NCBI GenBank assembly: GCA_024734555.1
Contig: JANPWX010000096.1
Coordinates: 12,374,445-12,438,444, forward strand
DNA from: Trochalopteron elliotii
Lineage: Eukaryota; Chordata; Aves; Passeriformes; Leiothrichidae
Direction: 5' to 3'
DNA: 64,000 nucleotides
In this document: positions 40,201 to 53,252 of the stretch, piece after piece
How the letters are laid out: every line of letters starts with the position of its first letter
How positions within the stretch are numbered: position 1 is the first letter of the stretch
Notes under the pieces: model-generated
What the model was told of the DNA's origin: nothing
Seen by the model: the letters and a program-made list of their open reading frames with translations, nothing else
Databases searched by the model: none
Program-made: the position numbers and the translations under genes

Positions 40201-43200
40201 CTTCTGAGAATGTGCCACTGTGCTTGAGTCATTAGTTTGGGTAAGCAAGCGAGTTTAATCCAGGACACAAAACTAGCCTTCAATACGCAAAATAAACACC
40301 CAGTAAAAATCTGACTTTAGTCTCAAATTAGTTCATGTAAATTATTCTCAGATAAATGTTTTTTGACTGCAATAAACGTTTATACAAATAAGCAGGCCAA
40401 TTATATCCATCTTCAGTATCTCTGCTTCTTTTCCAGTACTTCCCTTTCTTTTGAAAAATTTAATTTTATTCCAAGTACATTTTTTTCTGGACAATCTACA
40501 TGCATGGAAGTGTATATTTTTACACCCTTCTCATCATTACTAACAGCTATTAGCTCCATATATCAAGCATACCATCTTGTGTGTTTATTCTTTTGTCATA
40601 GCTTCGCATCTGCCCTTTTCCTTGTCCCTCACATTTTAACTTTTCAGTTTAACAGAGTGGAGGAGAACTTTGCAACTCACCAAGTTGGAACTTTATTATA
40701 GTTGTCCCTTTTTCTGTATTAGTTTTTAGGTTGATAAAGCTTGGATGCAAATAGATAGTATTTCAGAAAGAATGTATTAAGAGAAAGAAATATTTGTATC
40801 CATTTATGAATTGGCTACTAAAAAGAGTTCAGCACGCCTAATTAGTACTTTACTCATTACAGACTAGCTTTATATTCATTGCATTTGTCATAGGGGCTAG
40901 GGGAAAGGAATGATCAGACTGCTTCTAAATTTTATTGAAGTGTTAATGTTGGAAAAGGCTAGAGTATGAGACTGTAATCTGTACTGCTTACTTATATTAC
41001 AGAGGCTGTGTTTCCAGGGGAAGGTGATAGGTTTTGTATTTTTTCAAAACAGAAAGCTTAGGGTCTCACTTACTTAAAAATATCGGTTCATAAAATCAGC
41101 AAAAACCCACCCCTTTATGTTGTCCTTGAAATATTCAATGGGTGCAGTGTCTGACTGACTCACTCTAGTTGTCCATGGGAGTTGGAATGATCTAGAGTTT
41201 TCCTGTAATGACAATGGCAGCAGAGTGCTTCATATGCTGCCCTTTTTCCTCTTATTATTGTGTTCCAAAGAAGATTGAATAAAAATTATGAAATATTGAA
41301 ATATGATGCAAATTAGTCAGTTCCAATCAACAATTCTTGAGCTGAATTAAGTATTGGACTAGCCCATGAGAATACCACATTTTCTTTACACAAGGAAAAA
41401 CAAAACAAAACAAAACAAAACAAAACAAAACGAACAAAAAAACCCACAAACAAAACAAAAAACAAACACCAAAAAAACCCACAAGCTTGATGCTTTGGAT
41501 AGAAACTATGTTTGTAGGACTGGGTTGTAGACAATAATTGGTGTTCCCCAGCTGCCATTGAATTTAAAGGTGCTGGACCTAGGAATTGGGAACACTGGAC
41601 ATCTGGAAGATGAGATCTGAGACCTTATGCTTCTCCCTTGGACTCTCTGTAGAGACCAGGTGACAAGTCTGACTCTAAGGTAGCCATGTTGCAGAGAAGA
41701 TGCCTTGATCCTTTCCACAGTACTTGGAGTTCCCTAAGGATGGATGACTTTATACACACATAATAAGCAAAGTTCAGCAGGTAGAAACTTTCCTGTCTAT
41801 AACTGATGTCAATTATCTTTCTTCCATAAAGTGATCTGCATAGTTTAAATACCAGTTTTCAGGTGATGCCAAGGCATGAAAATGCAGCAGGTGCTTCAAA
41901 TATTCTGTGTAGTAATAATGATTACTCCAGTAGAAGAGAGATTTCTGTAAGGACAGTAAAATCAGCATTCTGCTTATCCAGGTTTAGTTGTGGAATGAGA
42001 GATTACAAAGGAGCCCTCTGTGTCTCACAGTTCTGACGTAGACTACTTGCCATTCTCTCACCATGTCATTCTCTCTCTTGCTTTGTGGACACTCTTATAT
42101 GTCTGCTTACAAATAAAACCACCAGGACACAACAACTAGTGACTCTAGATTGGCTGTTTTCACTTGATGGAGTCCTTTGATAATAGATGCCTGGTTCTTA
42201 TTATTATGATGCTCAGTCCTGATGAGATAATGGGTGATCCCTGCCAACTCCACTCAAAATAATTTGGCTAATGAGATTTCTTACAGGTGTGCCTTTACTA
42301 CTGAGAACTAGAGACAAATTTTATGCTGTTGTTATAGGACATTTTTTTTCTTCAGGTATTAAGCCAGAGTTTGTTCTGGACTGAGAATCATACACAGAAG
42401 ATAGGTTCACTACCTGAAGATACCTGAGATACTTCCTTCTGTAAATTCCATGACAGCATTATTACATCTTTCTTGAGTTTACAAATGTAATATAGTATAA
42501 TTTGAGCCAGTGTGTAGAAACTAGTTGTATCTTTTTGATTGAAACCAAAACCTATTTTATTGTTAAATATCTTTATAAAGACAGAAAAAATTTGAAAGTA
42601 TTTGATAAGGATAAACTCTCTGAATTATCTCTGAATGCTTGATTTTGCCTTCAGGCTTTACTGCAGGCTTATTCAGACTATTCATTTATAAATTACTATT
42701 AAATCTTAATTCAAAAGCATTTTTACATTTAGAATTGGTTCAAGCTTTCAGTGTCAGTAAAATTTAATTTTGCCACTTTAAAGCAAGGTGTGGCTGCCAG
42801 TGCTTCGATGTTATTGCTAGAAGGATGTGAACAGGGAAGAAAGAGAGAAAAATTAAGAGAGAAAGATGGAGGGAGAAATAAGCGTCAGCCAAAGAGATGG
42901 AAGGAAACTCCCATGTTGGCAGTGTTTAAACTAATTCCCACTGGTGGTCAATAATCCATCTATCATGATCCCTCCTTTGGCCGCAGTCTTAGCCTTCTTG
43001 TTACACCCCCTTGCTGGGACTTGGCAGCTGAGTATTTTGTGCTATAACATTATCTTAGTTTTAAAGTAAAAAAAGAACCTTGTAACTTGACCCAATTTAT
43101 CAGTTTCAGAGCAAACCACTTTTATGCACCTCTCCGTGGGTTTAGTGGAATGCAAATGTTAAATGATGCGCAAATTGTTATTACAAGTGTTCATGAATAG

Positions 43201-43538
43201 GAAATAAAATACGTTACAGGGATTAAAACTTTTAGCACCTGTTGCTGAAGTTCATCCTGTAGCTGAACTACTAACTTCTTGATAGTCTCATGGGTGGAAA
43301 AGGTTACATGAGATGAATTTTTTTAAGTTTTCTTTCAGACACACAAAAGGATGTGTTCTTATACATCTCTAAGTCTTGCTACTGGTGGCCAGCCAGAAAC
43401 AAGAAACTCTGTTGTCTTAAAGCATACACATATGCAGACGCACACAAAATTTGCTGTACCCTGATTTTAATATTTGGGATCTAAATTGTGACATGAACTT
43501 AAGGCTCTAACCCATCTAAGTAAGCCATTGGGATCTGC
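37272..43538. other. Intronic sequence, no gene recognised
   Basis: AT-rich DNA with a T/G low-complexity patch at about 39340-39412 and an (AAAAC)n tract at 41396-41485. The 112-codon frame at 40363-40701 and the 91-codon frame at 39345-39620 are low-complexity or without a known domain, and have no coding support. Confidence 0.5.
41396..41485 (+). repeat. (AAAAC)n pentanucleotide repeat and AC-rich tail
   Basis: Seven AAAAC units (41396-41430) are followed by about 55 bases of imperfect A/C-rich sequence. The open frame across it on the minus strand (valine/phenylalanine-rich) is an artefact of the repeat. Confidence 0.85.
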
Positions 43539-44099
43539 TGTGGTGTTCAGTGTCTCTTTGCCTTGGCCAGCCCTGGCACCATGGCAAGAAGGGGTACAGC
43601 TGGGTAGCTGAATCAACCTTGCCCATCCCGTGGGTTGTGGTTTGCCTGCAAATGAAAAGCGACGACAGCAGGAAAGAAGGAGACAGTCTGCTCAGGGTTC
43701 AACCACTGGCTTTATTCATCCACTCAGGGTGCCTGCCTCAGCAGAGACTCCTTGCCAGTTGGAGCTCCAAGCAGAAAAAGAGAGACAGGGCACCTGAAAG
43801 TAACATATTCGGGGGAGGAACTTGGGGATGGGTTTAACTGAGGACAAATCAGGGATCATGTGGATATGGCTCTGGAGGTAAATGACACATATTACAACAA
43901 ATCAATAACATAGGCAGGGAGACAGCCAGAGTCTTGTCCAATCACTCAACACCCTCACTGGAACATTCTAGACTTTTGGGAGAGGCTTCAAAGTGATAGA
44001 CAAGACTCAGGGGCTGTATAACTTATGATTGACACATGACGAGGGTTGGGGTAAAACCAAGAAGGATTAAACATGGGTGACATGGGACAAACCGTTACA
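43539..44099 (-). mobile_element. Antisense ERV LTR, ERVK-like (about 560 bp)
   Basis: Read on the minus strand, the element starts TGTAACGGTTTGTCCCATG (ending at 44099) and finishes GACACTGAACACCACA (at 43539), giving TG...CA termini. An AATAAA polyadenylation signal lies in the expected internal position (+ strand GCTTTATTCATCC near 43710), with an inverted CCAAT box upstream (+ strand CCAATCAC near 43939). No retroviral genes flank it, so it is a solo LTR. I found no convincing target duplication, so the exact ends are uncertain. The 95-codon frame at 43550-43837 lies within the LTR and is not a gene. Confidence 0.65.
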
Positions 44100-46314
44100 A
44101 CTTATAAAAAACAATATAAAACAAGGAACAAATACATACATAAAACTGATAAAACCAAAAACACACCACTACAGGGATCAAGTGTGCAATTATATACAAA
44201 ACTGAAACAAATAAATGAACTGAAATACTCTGCTGGTTTCAAGAGTATTGAAATGTAATATACCTCACAAATTCTGGATTTTTGTTGCTTTAAATATTAG
44301 CAAAAGTGAATTTGGTCTTGTACAGTAAAAACTATGGCCATTTGAGGCACAATTATCTCTACAATGCTGTGTAGATATGCTTCTCACTACTACATAACAG
44401 CAAACCTACTGTACAAGACTTGTACTTGCCATTTTCTTATTATTGCTGTGCTCAGTTAGGGAAGGCAGCAGCTGAGACTAAGAATGCACTCTGTACCTGT
44501 GGAGAGGTTTGTTGTCCTTAGTAGGTCACAGCAGAAATCCACTTATACACAATACGATGCAGGAATGTGGTCCTACATATGATTTTTAAAAACTATGATT
44601 ACCTTCTTATAAAGTGTGGTGGAGGCCTATTCCTTCTCTCAACAACATCACACGGATTAAGGATGGTGGCTTAGTGTTATATATATGATTCCTTTGAGGA
44701 ATGAATGGACAAGTGGAAACTAATTCCTTCTTGATTTTAACTTGAATTACCTGTTCTTGCCATGGTTTTGATGGTTTATATTAGATGTGCCAGGAATACC
44801 ATTGTGTCCGCAGCTCTTAATACAACTTCATTTTAATGTTGCCTTTTTTCTTACCAAAAAATTTTTAAAAAAATTAAAATAATTTGGTTTTATTTACCCT
44901 GCTCTCTTGCAGTAAAATACTTGACTCACATGCACATGCATACTTCCAGATGTGTCTGTGCATTTCATATAGATTTGACTTTCAAAGTATTAATCTGTTT
45001 TTCTGCTGAGTGACTGTGGAGAATTTTCTGAGTAACTGGACCCTCTATCTCAGGATACTATCTGAAATGTTGATGAAAAATTAAATGAACCTCTCTAAGG
45101 AATGCCACAAATAAATGCATTCTGCCTCAAAATGATGGAAGTCCTGGAGGAGTGTTAGCTGGGGATATTGTAGTCATGCGGGCAGGCTTTAGCATTAGAA
45201 ATCATTCATAAGCTAAAGGCCGAAAAATACTTGTATTTATTTGACTCTTTTTAATTTTCTATGCCATAGAGCAAGAACCAAAAGTCATTAAAAAAACTTA
45301 AAGCTAAATTAAAAGCAGAAGCAAATTATTAGATGGTGTGGGCATCTGATACAACATAGTTTTACTGAGGGGATTTAATGAATTAGTGATTAGAGCTTCA
45401 TTTCTTTAACTCATTCTTAGCATGCATCAGTCAATGTTATAAACCACAATTGTGTAATTCTTCTGCACTGTAAGTTAAGCTAATACTCTTCCTTTGGAGT
45501 TTACTGAGAGCCTGCTACCACTCCTCAGCCAGTTGTGTGACCCTGCCCCAGCCCGGGTGTGCTGAGTCCCAGTGTGCTGTGTTTGCTGTCCAAGGACCTT
45601 GGCTGGCAGGGGCTGTACATATCCTTTTGTGTGTGTCTGCCTAGGTGCACTTTAATTTATATCAGTGCGAAGTTTGGATTCTGTATCATTGTAAAGTAGT
45701 CGTGGTTGAGTTTTTTTCTCAAGGACCTGTCTGAGCAAAGGCACTTAGTCATTTTCCATTTTGGAGTTTGTGTTATAAATCATCTTTTGACTGGTTTTTC
45801 CTTTGTGGTTCCTGTCTGAAATTCTAGTCTAATCATATACTTTAAGAATCATCTCCAAATATTTTTTCATTCTCCTCTGGAAATTCAGTTCCTGGATCCC
45901 TCAAGGTCAGTAACACTGTTAATCTATTAACAATGAGCCTCTGACAACAATCTGGACATAGTTTTTGAGCTATGCCAATTTGACAGTATATGGGTTCATT
46001 ATATTTTGTATTTATTTTTACAACACTTAGCAGGAGCCTGGAAAAAATTATGCATTGCTAAAATGGTTCACTTTAAATAAAGTCTTCTGTAATTCTATCA
46101 GTGGGTACACCAAATAATCGGCCTAAAAAGACAATGTGGTGGGTATTTATTTTCTATCATTAGAACCTGACTGTCCATAACCCTACATTCTGAGTTCACT
46201 GCATTATTAGAGTGGAGTTGAATTAAAAGGTATTTTTCTTTTCTAACCATACTATAGTTTTTCATCCAAAGCATCCATTTTTCTTTTTGCTTTTCTCATT
46301 TTAAACTCTTTTCC
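44100..46314. other. Intronic sequence, no gene recognised
   Basis: AT-rich DNA with a local GC-rich patch near 45510-45615 (CCCCAGCCCGGG and nearby). A stretch at about 45280-45480 is AT-rich with several ATTA motifs. No gene or repeat was identified. Confidence 0.5.
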
Positions 46315-47292
46315 AGAATCATGGAATCACAGGATGGTTTAGGTTAGAAGGGACCTTAAAAGATTATCTAGTTCCAACACCCCTATCATTGGCAGGGACA
46401 CCTTGCACCTTGTAGCCTTCTCAAAGCCCCATCCAGCCTGGCCTTGAGCATCTCCAGTGACCGAGGAGTCCACAACTGCTCTGGGAAACCTGTTCCAATG
46501 CCTTGCCACCCTCACAATAAAAAGTTTCTTCCTAATGTCTAATCTAAACCTACTCTCTTAAAGCTTAAAGCTATTTCCCGTTGCCATGTCATTACATGCC
46601 CTCGTAAAAAAATCCTCTCCGGGCTTCTTGTAAGCCCCCCTTTGCTACTGGGAGGCTGCTGTAAGGCCTCCCTGGAGCCTTCTCTTCTCCAGGCTGGGGA
46701 GTCCCAACTCTCTCAGCCTGTCTTCGTAGCAGAGGTGTTCCAGCCCTGTGACCAACTTAGTGTCCTTAGTGGACTTGTTCCAACCAGTCAATGTCTTTTT
46801 TGTACTGAGGACCCTAGAGCTAGATGCAGCACTCCAGGTAGGGTGTCACCAGAGCAGGGCAAAAATGACAGAATCCCTTCCCTCACTCTACAGGCCATAC
46901 TGATTTTGATGCAGCCTAGGATGGGGTTGGCCTTCTGGGCTGCAAGTGCACATTGCCAGCTCATGTTTTGCCTCTTGTCCGCAAACAACCCCAAGTCTGT
47001 CTACCCAGGGCTGCTCTCAATCCATTCTCTGCATAGTCTGGATTTGGGCTTGGAATTGCTCAAATCTAGGTGGAGGACCTTGCACTTGGCCTTGCTGAAC
47101 TTTATGAGGTTCACACAAATGGACCTCTCAAGCCTGTCCAGGTCCCTCTGGATGACATCCCTTCCCTCCAGCATGTCAACTGCACCACACAGCCTGGTGC
47201 CATCAGCAAACTTGCTGAGGGTGCACGAAACCCCACTGCCCCTGTCAATAAGAAAAATGCTGAAAGTGCTGATACCAATACCAACCACTGAG
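46315..47292 (-). mobile_element. CR1 LINE fragment with RT remnant, antisense (about 980 bp)
   Basis: The + strand starts with the inverted CR1 terminus (AGAATCATGGAATCACAGG, GGTTAGAAGGGACCTTAAAA). The minus strand from 47288 to 47001 encodes the CR1 reverse-transcriptase block with LSKFADGTRLCGAVD, LDRLERSICVNLIKF and KCKVLHLDLSNSK. The catalytic FADD box reads FADG, so the second aspartate is lost. A second minus frame (46994-46788) continues with MSWQCALAAQKANPILGC after a frameshift. The copy is 5'-truncated just before the catalytic block. The 228-codon + strand frame at 46642-47328 is the antisense shadow of this element, not a gene. The element lies 3.3 kb upstream of NKAIN2 exon 2. 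Confidence 0.93.
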
Positions 47293-49434
47293 AAAAAAGA
47301 AAGAAAATTCTTTGACTTTAAAGATTAATATTTCTTTGTAAGTTATTTTCTTTCTCTCTGTAATATCCTTGAAACATCATTAAACATTTGAAGCTAGTCA
47401 GTATGAAGTAGTGCAGTTTTTTAACCAAAAATTTTGAAGTAAAGGAATTAAATGCTTTCAAAATCAGATCTATATTTTCTCTTGCTATGTAGGGAAATCC
47501 CTTATGATTCTGACATCTGTGGAAGAGGAGGAAGCTACATAATACTATTTTAACAGTCTTTGTCACTACTTTGTCCTACTTTCCACTTTTCTCCTTTTAG
47601 AAACACAGACCAAATTAGATTTTTTACAAAGTAACTCATGTAGAAAATCTGTATTATACTCATGTTTGTTTGTGGATGAGTTTTATTTTCTCTCCACCTT
47701 CATCTCTTCAGGAAGTGGAAATAAAGATCTAATTCTGTCTTGTAATTTCCATTTGATAAATCCACAATGCACTTTGCCATGTTAGTGTGATCTTCTCAGG
47801 AAGAGTTGCATTTCCACAACATTTCAACTGTGCATACCCAACCAGAATGCTGCCATTTCACATATCCAGCAGTCCCCACACACAGCTGATTCCTTGAAGT
47901 GACGTGAGAAAATCTAATAGCAAGTCTGCCTGTGGCAAATGAGAGATAGATATACATGGGCAGAAGTGGTGCAAACCTATCTTTTTCTTCTTTATTTACC
48001 CCCTTGCATGCCCTGCTTTCTGGTATTTACTCACCTCAAGTTAAACATGACCACAAAATCTGAGAGTGGTTGCTTGGTACTGAAGAAATTGGTAGTAAAG
48101 GGAAAAACCCAAAGAATACCTTGGGGTGTGAAAACAAAAGATTCTCAGAATAGCCATTTGTCCAATGCAGTCTCATAAGTTTTGGTGGAACGCTATCTTT
48201 CACCAAGACAAGCAAAACAAAACATGTTGATGCATGATAGCACAGTTTCCTTTTAGACTAAAAGTCGTGTCAGGGATATGAGGTTTTCTACTTTCTATAC
48301 AATTAACTAGCATGCGGCAATTTTCCTCTATAATTGGCATACTTAACTGGATGATCTCCTGCTGTTTGAATGATTTGCATCTTCCCATGTATTGTTTTTT
48401 GTTTGCTGAACCTCTACTGTTACTAAACTGGAAGCCTGCACAGTCTAGACTCTTTTTGCTACGGCTTTGCTGTTCTCATTTACTCTTTGTTTATCTGATG
48501 AAAATAAGAGCACTGTGCTCAGAGGGAACATTTTCCCTTTGTTATGTGTTTAACAGCACTTAGGTGTAACAGGTCTTTTCCTGATACAACTAATAGACCT
48601 CACACTGACCTATGTAATAGTGCTTCATGCCGCATGTTGGCCCTTTTTAAAATATAAATTACTGTGTCTGTAGTTGAAGAAATGTCTCTTAATGATAAAC
48701 TTGGAATCTGAGTTTTCATGAAGTTCCTAATACAGCTTGATCTTCCTTTTATTTCTTCATCTCATTGTCACCATTAGATATGTCCTGGAATTCTGAGAAC
48801 TCTTCTTTGACTTTCCTCTGCTAGGGAGAGTTGTAGGATAACAAAAATCAGCTCAGAAAGATTTTGGATAATGTAGGAACAGAATTTCTTTCAATAAATA
48901 TGTAGAAAAAAATGGTAGTCAAAATACTAAGACTGGTTATAAGCAGGATGCATTGTGTGAAAGGGGCCTTTGTTGAAAAGAGAAATTCAATGTTTGACAT
49001 GAAACATGAACACTCAAATTTGAAATTACATAGCTGACAAACTTTCCCAGGATTATTATGGGAAATAATTATTATTTTGAACATCTCAAAGTGCAACAGG
49101 GTCAGTACATAGTATATAATTAACAGCCTTTTGACATTTGCAATGCTGATGTAAATGTAGGCTGTCTTTTAATGAAAAGTTTTCTTACTTAATGTCAAAA
49201 AGAAAATGTTGCTGTGATAGTGGACTGTGGCATGAAATTGAAAAATTCTCTCATAGCTGTATCATACAAGAGCAGTAGTTAATTACTCATTTAGTACTTG
49301 ATCTCAGAAGGTGTTATTTTTTTAAAATGAACAGAGTGGTTGGCAAATAAACCTAATTCAGTTCACAGCATAACATAAACTCAGTAAATAGTCACCTGTT
49401 ATTTAATGAAAGTTAATCAAGAAGCAACCATCTC
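47293..49434. other. Intronic sequence, no gene recognised
   Basis: AT-rich DNA with short frames (62-83 codons) lacking known domains. No repeat family was recognised. Confidence 0.5.
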
Positions 49435-49446
49435 CTGGTTTTTCGT

Positions 49447-49502
<56 letters not shown>

Positions 49503-49569
49503 TTCTTCCTCTCTAAGTCTCTTCCTCTCTAACTCTCCTTCACTCTTTCTCCTTTTCTCTTTTTTTTTG
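49435..49569 (+). repeat. (TTTC)14 tetranucleotide repeat in a long pyrimidine tract
   Basis: Fourteen uninterrupted TTTC units (49446-49500) are followed by CT-rich sequence to a terminal T-run, giving about 135 bases with few purines on the sense strand. It ends about 1 kb upstream of the NKAIN2 exon 2 acceptor. In RNA such tracts offer repeated binding sites for pyrimidine-tract-binding proteins; in DNA they can form triplex structure. Confidence 0.9.
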
Positions 49570-50524
49570 TGTGATATTTACATTGCTGTTATTTTAATTA
49601 TTATTAATAATTATGATATTTTATTCTATTTTCATAATTCACATTTTCATGAAGTTCATCAATTCACCATTCCAATTAGTGAAATTGTTGGAATGCTGTC
49701 AAAGAAAGTCCTTGATCTTTCTCTCTAAATTCACTTCACCGTTACATTGCCTTCTAATATGAATGCAAATACTATTTTTGTCAAAACATGTCATTCTACC
49801 TATGGGTTTGTGTACAGTACTGTATTTTTACATAATGTAAAAACACCAGTTAAGGGACACCTGCTATTGGAATTATGAAATTATTTCTATGGGTGCTGTT
49901 AGAAAAGTGTTTTTCTAATATCTGTCTGTTTGGAGTGGTAGTGCTTATAAACAGTAATCATCAGTCTGGGATTGTTCCTCAACTGATTTTTAAAATTATT
50001 TATCTGAAGTCTTGGGGGCGTTTATACTTCAGCTGATGTTTGTGGCAATGGAAGAAGGTAAACTAGAGTCATTACTGGCTCAAAAAATTGTATGTATTTG
50101 ATTATGGGTAAAAGCCCATTGATAGAATAGCTGGGATAGAGAGAAGAGATAAAAATCAAAATGCAGGGAAATTGTGGAAGAGACAGGACCAGGCTAAAGG
50201 GTGGTGTTGTGAATGGAAACAATGTAGCTGAGAAGATGTCATAAAACTATCGCGAATTTTCAGGACTGATACTAAAACATTATAGCATTTGCTGGTGTAT
50301 GTAACAAAGTGATTTGTATTTTTCATCCTGAAAACATACCATTCTAGTGAACAGTTTTGTATCTTGGTAGAATATAACTCCATAACCAGTGAGAAGTGGA
50401 GTTTTCATTAAAACAACAAATTGAAACATTTCAAACTCATTTTCCTGCTGACAAGGATTTCTTTAACTCAGAGCAATTGTCTTGGATATGGGAAGGGGAA
50501 ATACCTTCATATATGTTTTCTGGT
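49570..50524. other. Intronic sequence upstream of exon 2
   Basis: AT-rich DNA running up to the splice acceptor region. Short frames of 66-75 codons occur on both strands without domains; the 75-codon + frame at 50421-50648 overlaps the exon in a different frame and is not coding. Confidence 0.5.
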
Positions 50525-50563
50525 TTGTTCTAATCTATTTATGCTTTTGCTTTTTGATCATAG
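50525..50563 (+). promoter_or_regulatory. NKAIN2: 3' splice site of NKAIN2 intron 1
   Basis: A yUnAy-type branch candidate (CTAAT, 50530-50534) lies 30 bases before the AG. Between them runs a T-rich tract interrupted by a few purines, and the site ends CATAG. Spacing and composition are typical of a constitutive vertebrate acceptor. Confidence 0.8.
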
Positions 50564-50710
<147 letters not shown>

Positions 50711-50713
50711 TAA

Positions 50714-51524
50714 TTTCATTTACTTACTTTGATGTGCATGTGAAAAAAAAACAAACAGAAAAGCTCCAAACTGCATCACTCATAAAGCAAATAGAAATCT
50801 TTTCTTGGTTTAATTTTCTTTAGTAACATTTCACATTTACTTACTGTGCTTTTGGGACACCTGCAATAATCAACTTGTAACAGTCTCCAAAAGTTAAAAG
50901 TCAGTATGATCATTAACTGCATGGCAATATGAACTTTCAAGTGGAGTCAATTTAAGGAATTACAATATCTTCAGTATTAGGGGAGATCAGAGCTACTCTA
51001 AGTGTTAGCCATAACTTTCCTAGGTACACTGGACTTTCTCAACAGAGGCATGATTCATTATAGTTACTCGTTATTGTTATTAACTACTGTTGCTAGGGTG
51101 CTTATCTGTTATGTACATGCCTCCTAGAATTTGTAATCCAACCTGAAAATGAGGTATGATGATATGGTAAGAAATAATGGACTGAGGTCTCCAGTATGAA
51201 AATAAAGATTTGGACCTTAATTAATATTTTTAATTCATTTCTTTCCTTATTCAGCTACCCCTTATACACAGACTTAGAATGTCTGTACTTTCTGGCACAA
51301 TGCAGTATTAATTAAATCCTCATTTCATACTCTGGGTTTGTGGGATTTTGGCCATTTGTACTTCTACAAAGAAAGAATAACAGCAACTCTGAAAACCATC
51401 ATTCAGAATACCTTTTGTTAGATTTTGACAGTGTAAAGCTTGTATACATTTCAGAGACAGGAATTGAAAAATTTGCCCATACACAACCATATTTTCATGT
51501 CAGATAAAAACAAGGGGATCTTAA
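50714..51524. other. Intronic sequence just after exon 2
   Basis: AT-rich DNA between the donor and the first CR1 of intron 2. No repeat or coding feature was recognised. Confidence 0.5.
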
Positions 51525-51835
51525 AATGATAGAATAGTTTGCATTGGAAGCAAGCTTAAAGATCACCTGTTTTCAGCCTGGCAGGGGCGCCCTTTCAGTA
51601 GACCAGATTGCTTTAAACTCTGTTCCAATCTGGTCTTGAAACCTTCCAGGGATGGGGCATCCACAACTTCTCTGGACAACGTGTTCTAGTGTCTCACCAG
51701 CCTCACAGTGAAGATTTCCTAATATCTAATTTAAACCTACTCTCAGTTTGCTCTTTCAATTTGAAGCCATTACCCCTTATCTCTGTTAACTCCACTGAAC
51801 CTGTATGCTCTTCTTCAAAGTCTCTCTCTTAACTG
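51525..51835 (-). mobile_element. CR1 LINE 3' fragment, antisense
   Basis: The + strand carries the antisense CR1 3' region in degraded form: AATGATAGAATAGTTTGCA, GGAAGCAAGCTTAAAGATCA, GGGATGGGGCATCCACAACTT, GATTTCCTAATATCTAATTT and AAACCTACTCTCAGTTTG. It is about 300 bp, 5'-truncated, and more diverged than the copy at 46315-47292. Confidence 0.85.
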
Positions 51836-52654
51836 TTCCCTCATATACCAGCAGTCACTCAGAATATAGGAAGATTTTGCTTTTACCCCTGTGCTACCAT
51901 CCATATTGCATTACTGTGATGCTAGGAGAAATGCATTAATATTTGTGTCTGTGTTTCTGTCTCTGTGATCTGCTATATGCAGAAAATTTGTATCCACGTG
52001 TCCAATGACTTTATGCATGCAAACAATTTAATATATTCCAAAAAATTTACTATCTACATTGAAAAATATGTTGAAAGCCTTAAATATTTAGTTTTCCTTC
52101 AAGTTACAACACTGGGAGTCATGTGGAGTTTCCTTTAATTTCTGGTACTTTAACCAATAAAAAATACTTGAAAATAAAAATGCAAAATTCAAGCATCCAT
52201 TAAAGAAAAAGGGTTAAGTGTTCCATCCCAAGAGTGTTCTGTGGCATAAAACAAAGCATGAGCATAAAATGCATAGCTGAGCTAAACAAAAAGTTAGATT
52301 TAAATGGCCTGCTATTATGATAAGTTCATTGTGAACGGGGAAGAACACCAGCTTTATAAATTGAGTGCATTGACATGAGTTTCTGAATGATATGGATTGT
52401 GCAACACTGTTCTAACTAATTTTCACACACATCTTTCTTAGAGCTCACCCCAGCTGTGTAGCCCATCTGGCTTTGTGAGTTTGCCTCTCTGCATCATCTC
52501 ATTGATTTGGATAGAACCAATCTAAGATCAAACTGTCTCGTTTGGAGTTTATAAAAGACACATGAATGTGCCAGTTATCCCAGACTGAATAAGAAGACAG
52601 TGCTAAAAATTTCATCCTTTGTTTAGTTGAATCAACAGAAAAACTCTGTGTCCC

Positions 52655-53150
52655 AGAGAACAAGAAAGACATGGACCTGTTAGAGCAGGTCTAGAGGAGG
52701 GCCATGAAAACAGTCAATGGGGTAGAACATCTCTCCTCTGGAGATAGGCTGAGAGAGTTGGAATTGTTCAGCCTGGAGAAGAGAAAGCTCTGGGCAAACC
52801 TTAGTGTAGCCTTTCAGTATATGAAGGGGACTTACAATAAAGATAGAGAAGGTCTTTTTACCAGGGCCTGTACTGATAGAAAAATGAACAATAGGTTTAA
52901 ACTGAAAGAAGGCAGGATTACATTGATTATAAGGAGGAAAATGTTTACTGTGAGGATGGCAAGAGACTGGAACAGATCAGCCAGAGAATTTGTGTATGCC
53001 CCATCCTTGGAAGTGTTCAAGGCCATGTTGGATAAGACTTTGAAAAACCTAACCTAGGTTAGAGGTTTTTTTTAGAGAAAAATATCCATGCCCATAGCAG
53101 GGGACGAAAGGATTTCTAAATGTCCCTTCCAAACTTATACATGGTCACAT
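52655..53150 (+). mobile_element. CR1 LINE 3' fragment, sense, with ORF2 C-terminus
   Basis: The + strand frame at 52704-53057 keeps 117 codons of the CR1 ORF2 C-terminus without a stop: LSSGDRLRELELFSLEKRKL, AFQYMKGTYNKDREGLFTRA, MARDWNRSAREF, and APSLEVFKAMLD before the stop. CR1 3' UTR sequence with GTCCCTTCCAAACTTA (about 53123) follows. The insert is 5'-truncated upstream of this. It is the only sense-strand CR1 in intron 2 within the window, and lies 2 kb after exon 2. Confidence 0.92.
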
Positions 53151-53252
53151 TAAGTCTGGACGAAAAAGATAGATTAACGCAACTGTACTCTCTGGGGCAT
53201 AATGGTTTGGCAGACTGATGATGCTGCAAGAAGCTCAGACATAAGGTAATTG

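Larger units (their letters stand above)
1..50563 (+). other. NKAIN2: NKAIN2 intron 1 (3' part)
   Basis: Everything upstream of the exon is read as one intron, because no other exon with splice sites and family similarity was found. NKAIN2 is known for very large introns in vertebrates, which fits. The intron is AT-rich and holds CR1 copies, LTRs and microsatellites listed separately. That it is intron 1 rather than a later one follows from the exon matching NKAIN2 residues that come just after the short first coding exon. An unrecognised alternative exon or nested non-coding gene cannot be excluded. Confidence 0.8.

Noticed and set aside
40363..40701. Open frame of 112 codons on the + strand
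   Set aside because: Composition is phenylalanine/serine-rich as expected from T-rich intron sequence; no recognisable family.
46642..47328. Open frame of 228 codons on the + strand, the longest in the window
   Set aside because: It is exactly antisense to a CR1 element whose reverse-transcriptase motifs read on the minus strand; the frame is a shadow of that element.
52704..53057. A 117-codon + strand frame as a possible host gene
   Set aside because: It is genuine protein-derived sequence but belongs to the CR1 LINE ORF2 C-terminus, 5'-truncated, so it is annotated as a mobile element.
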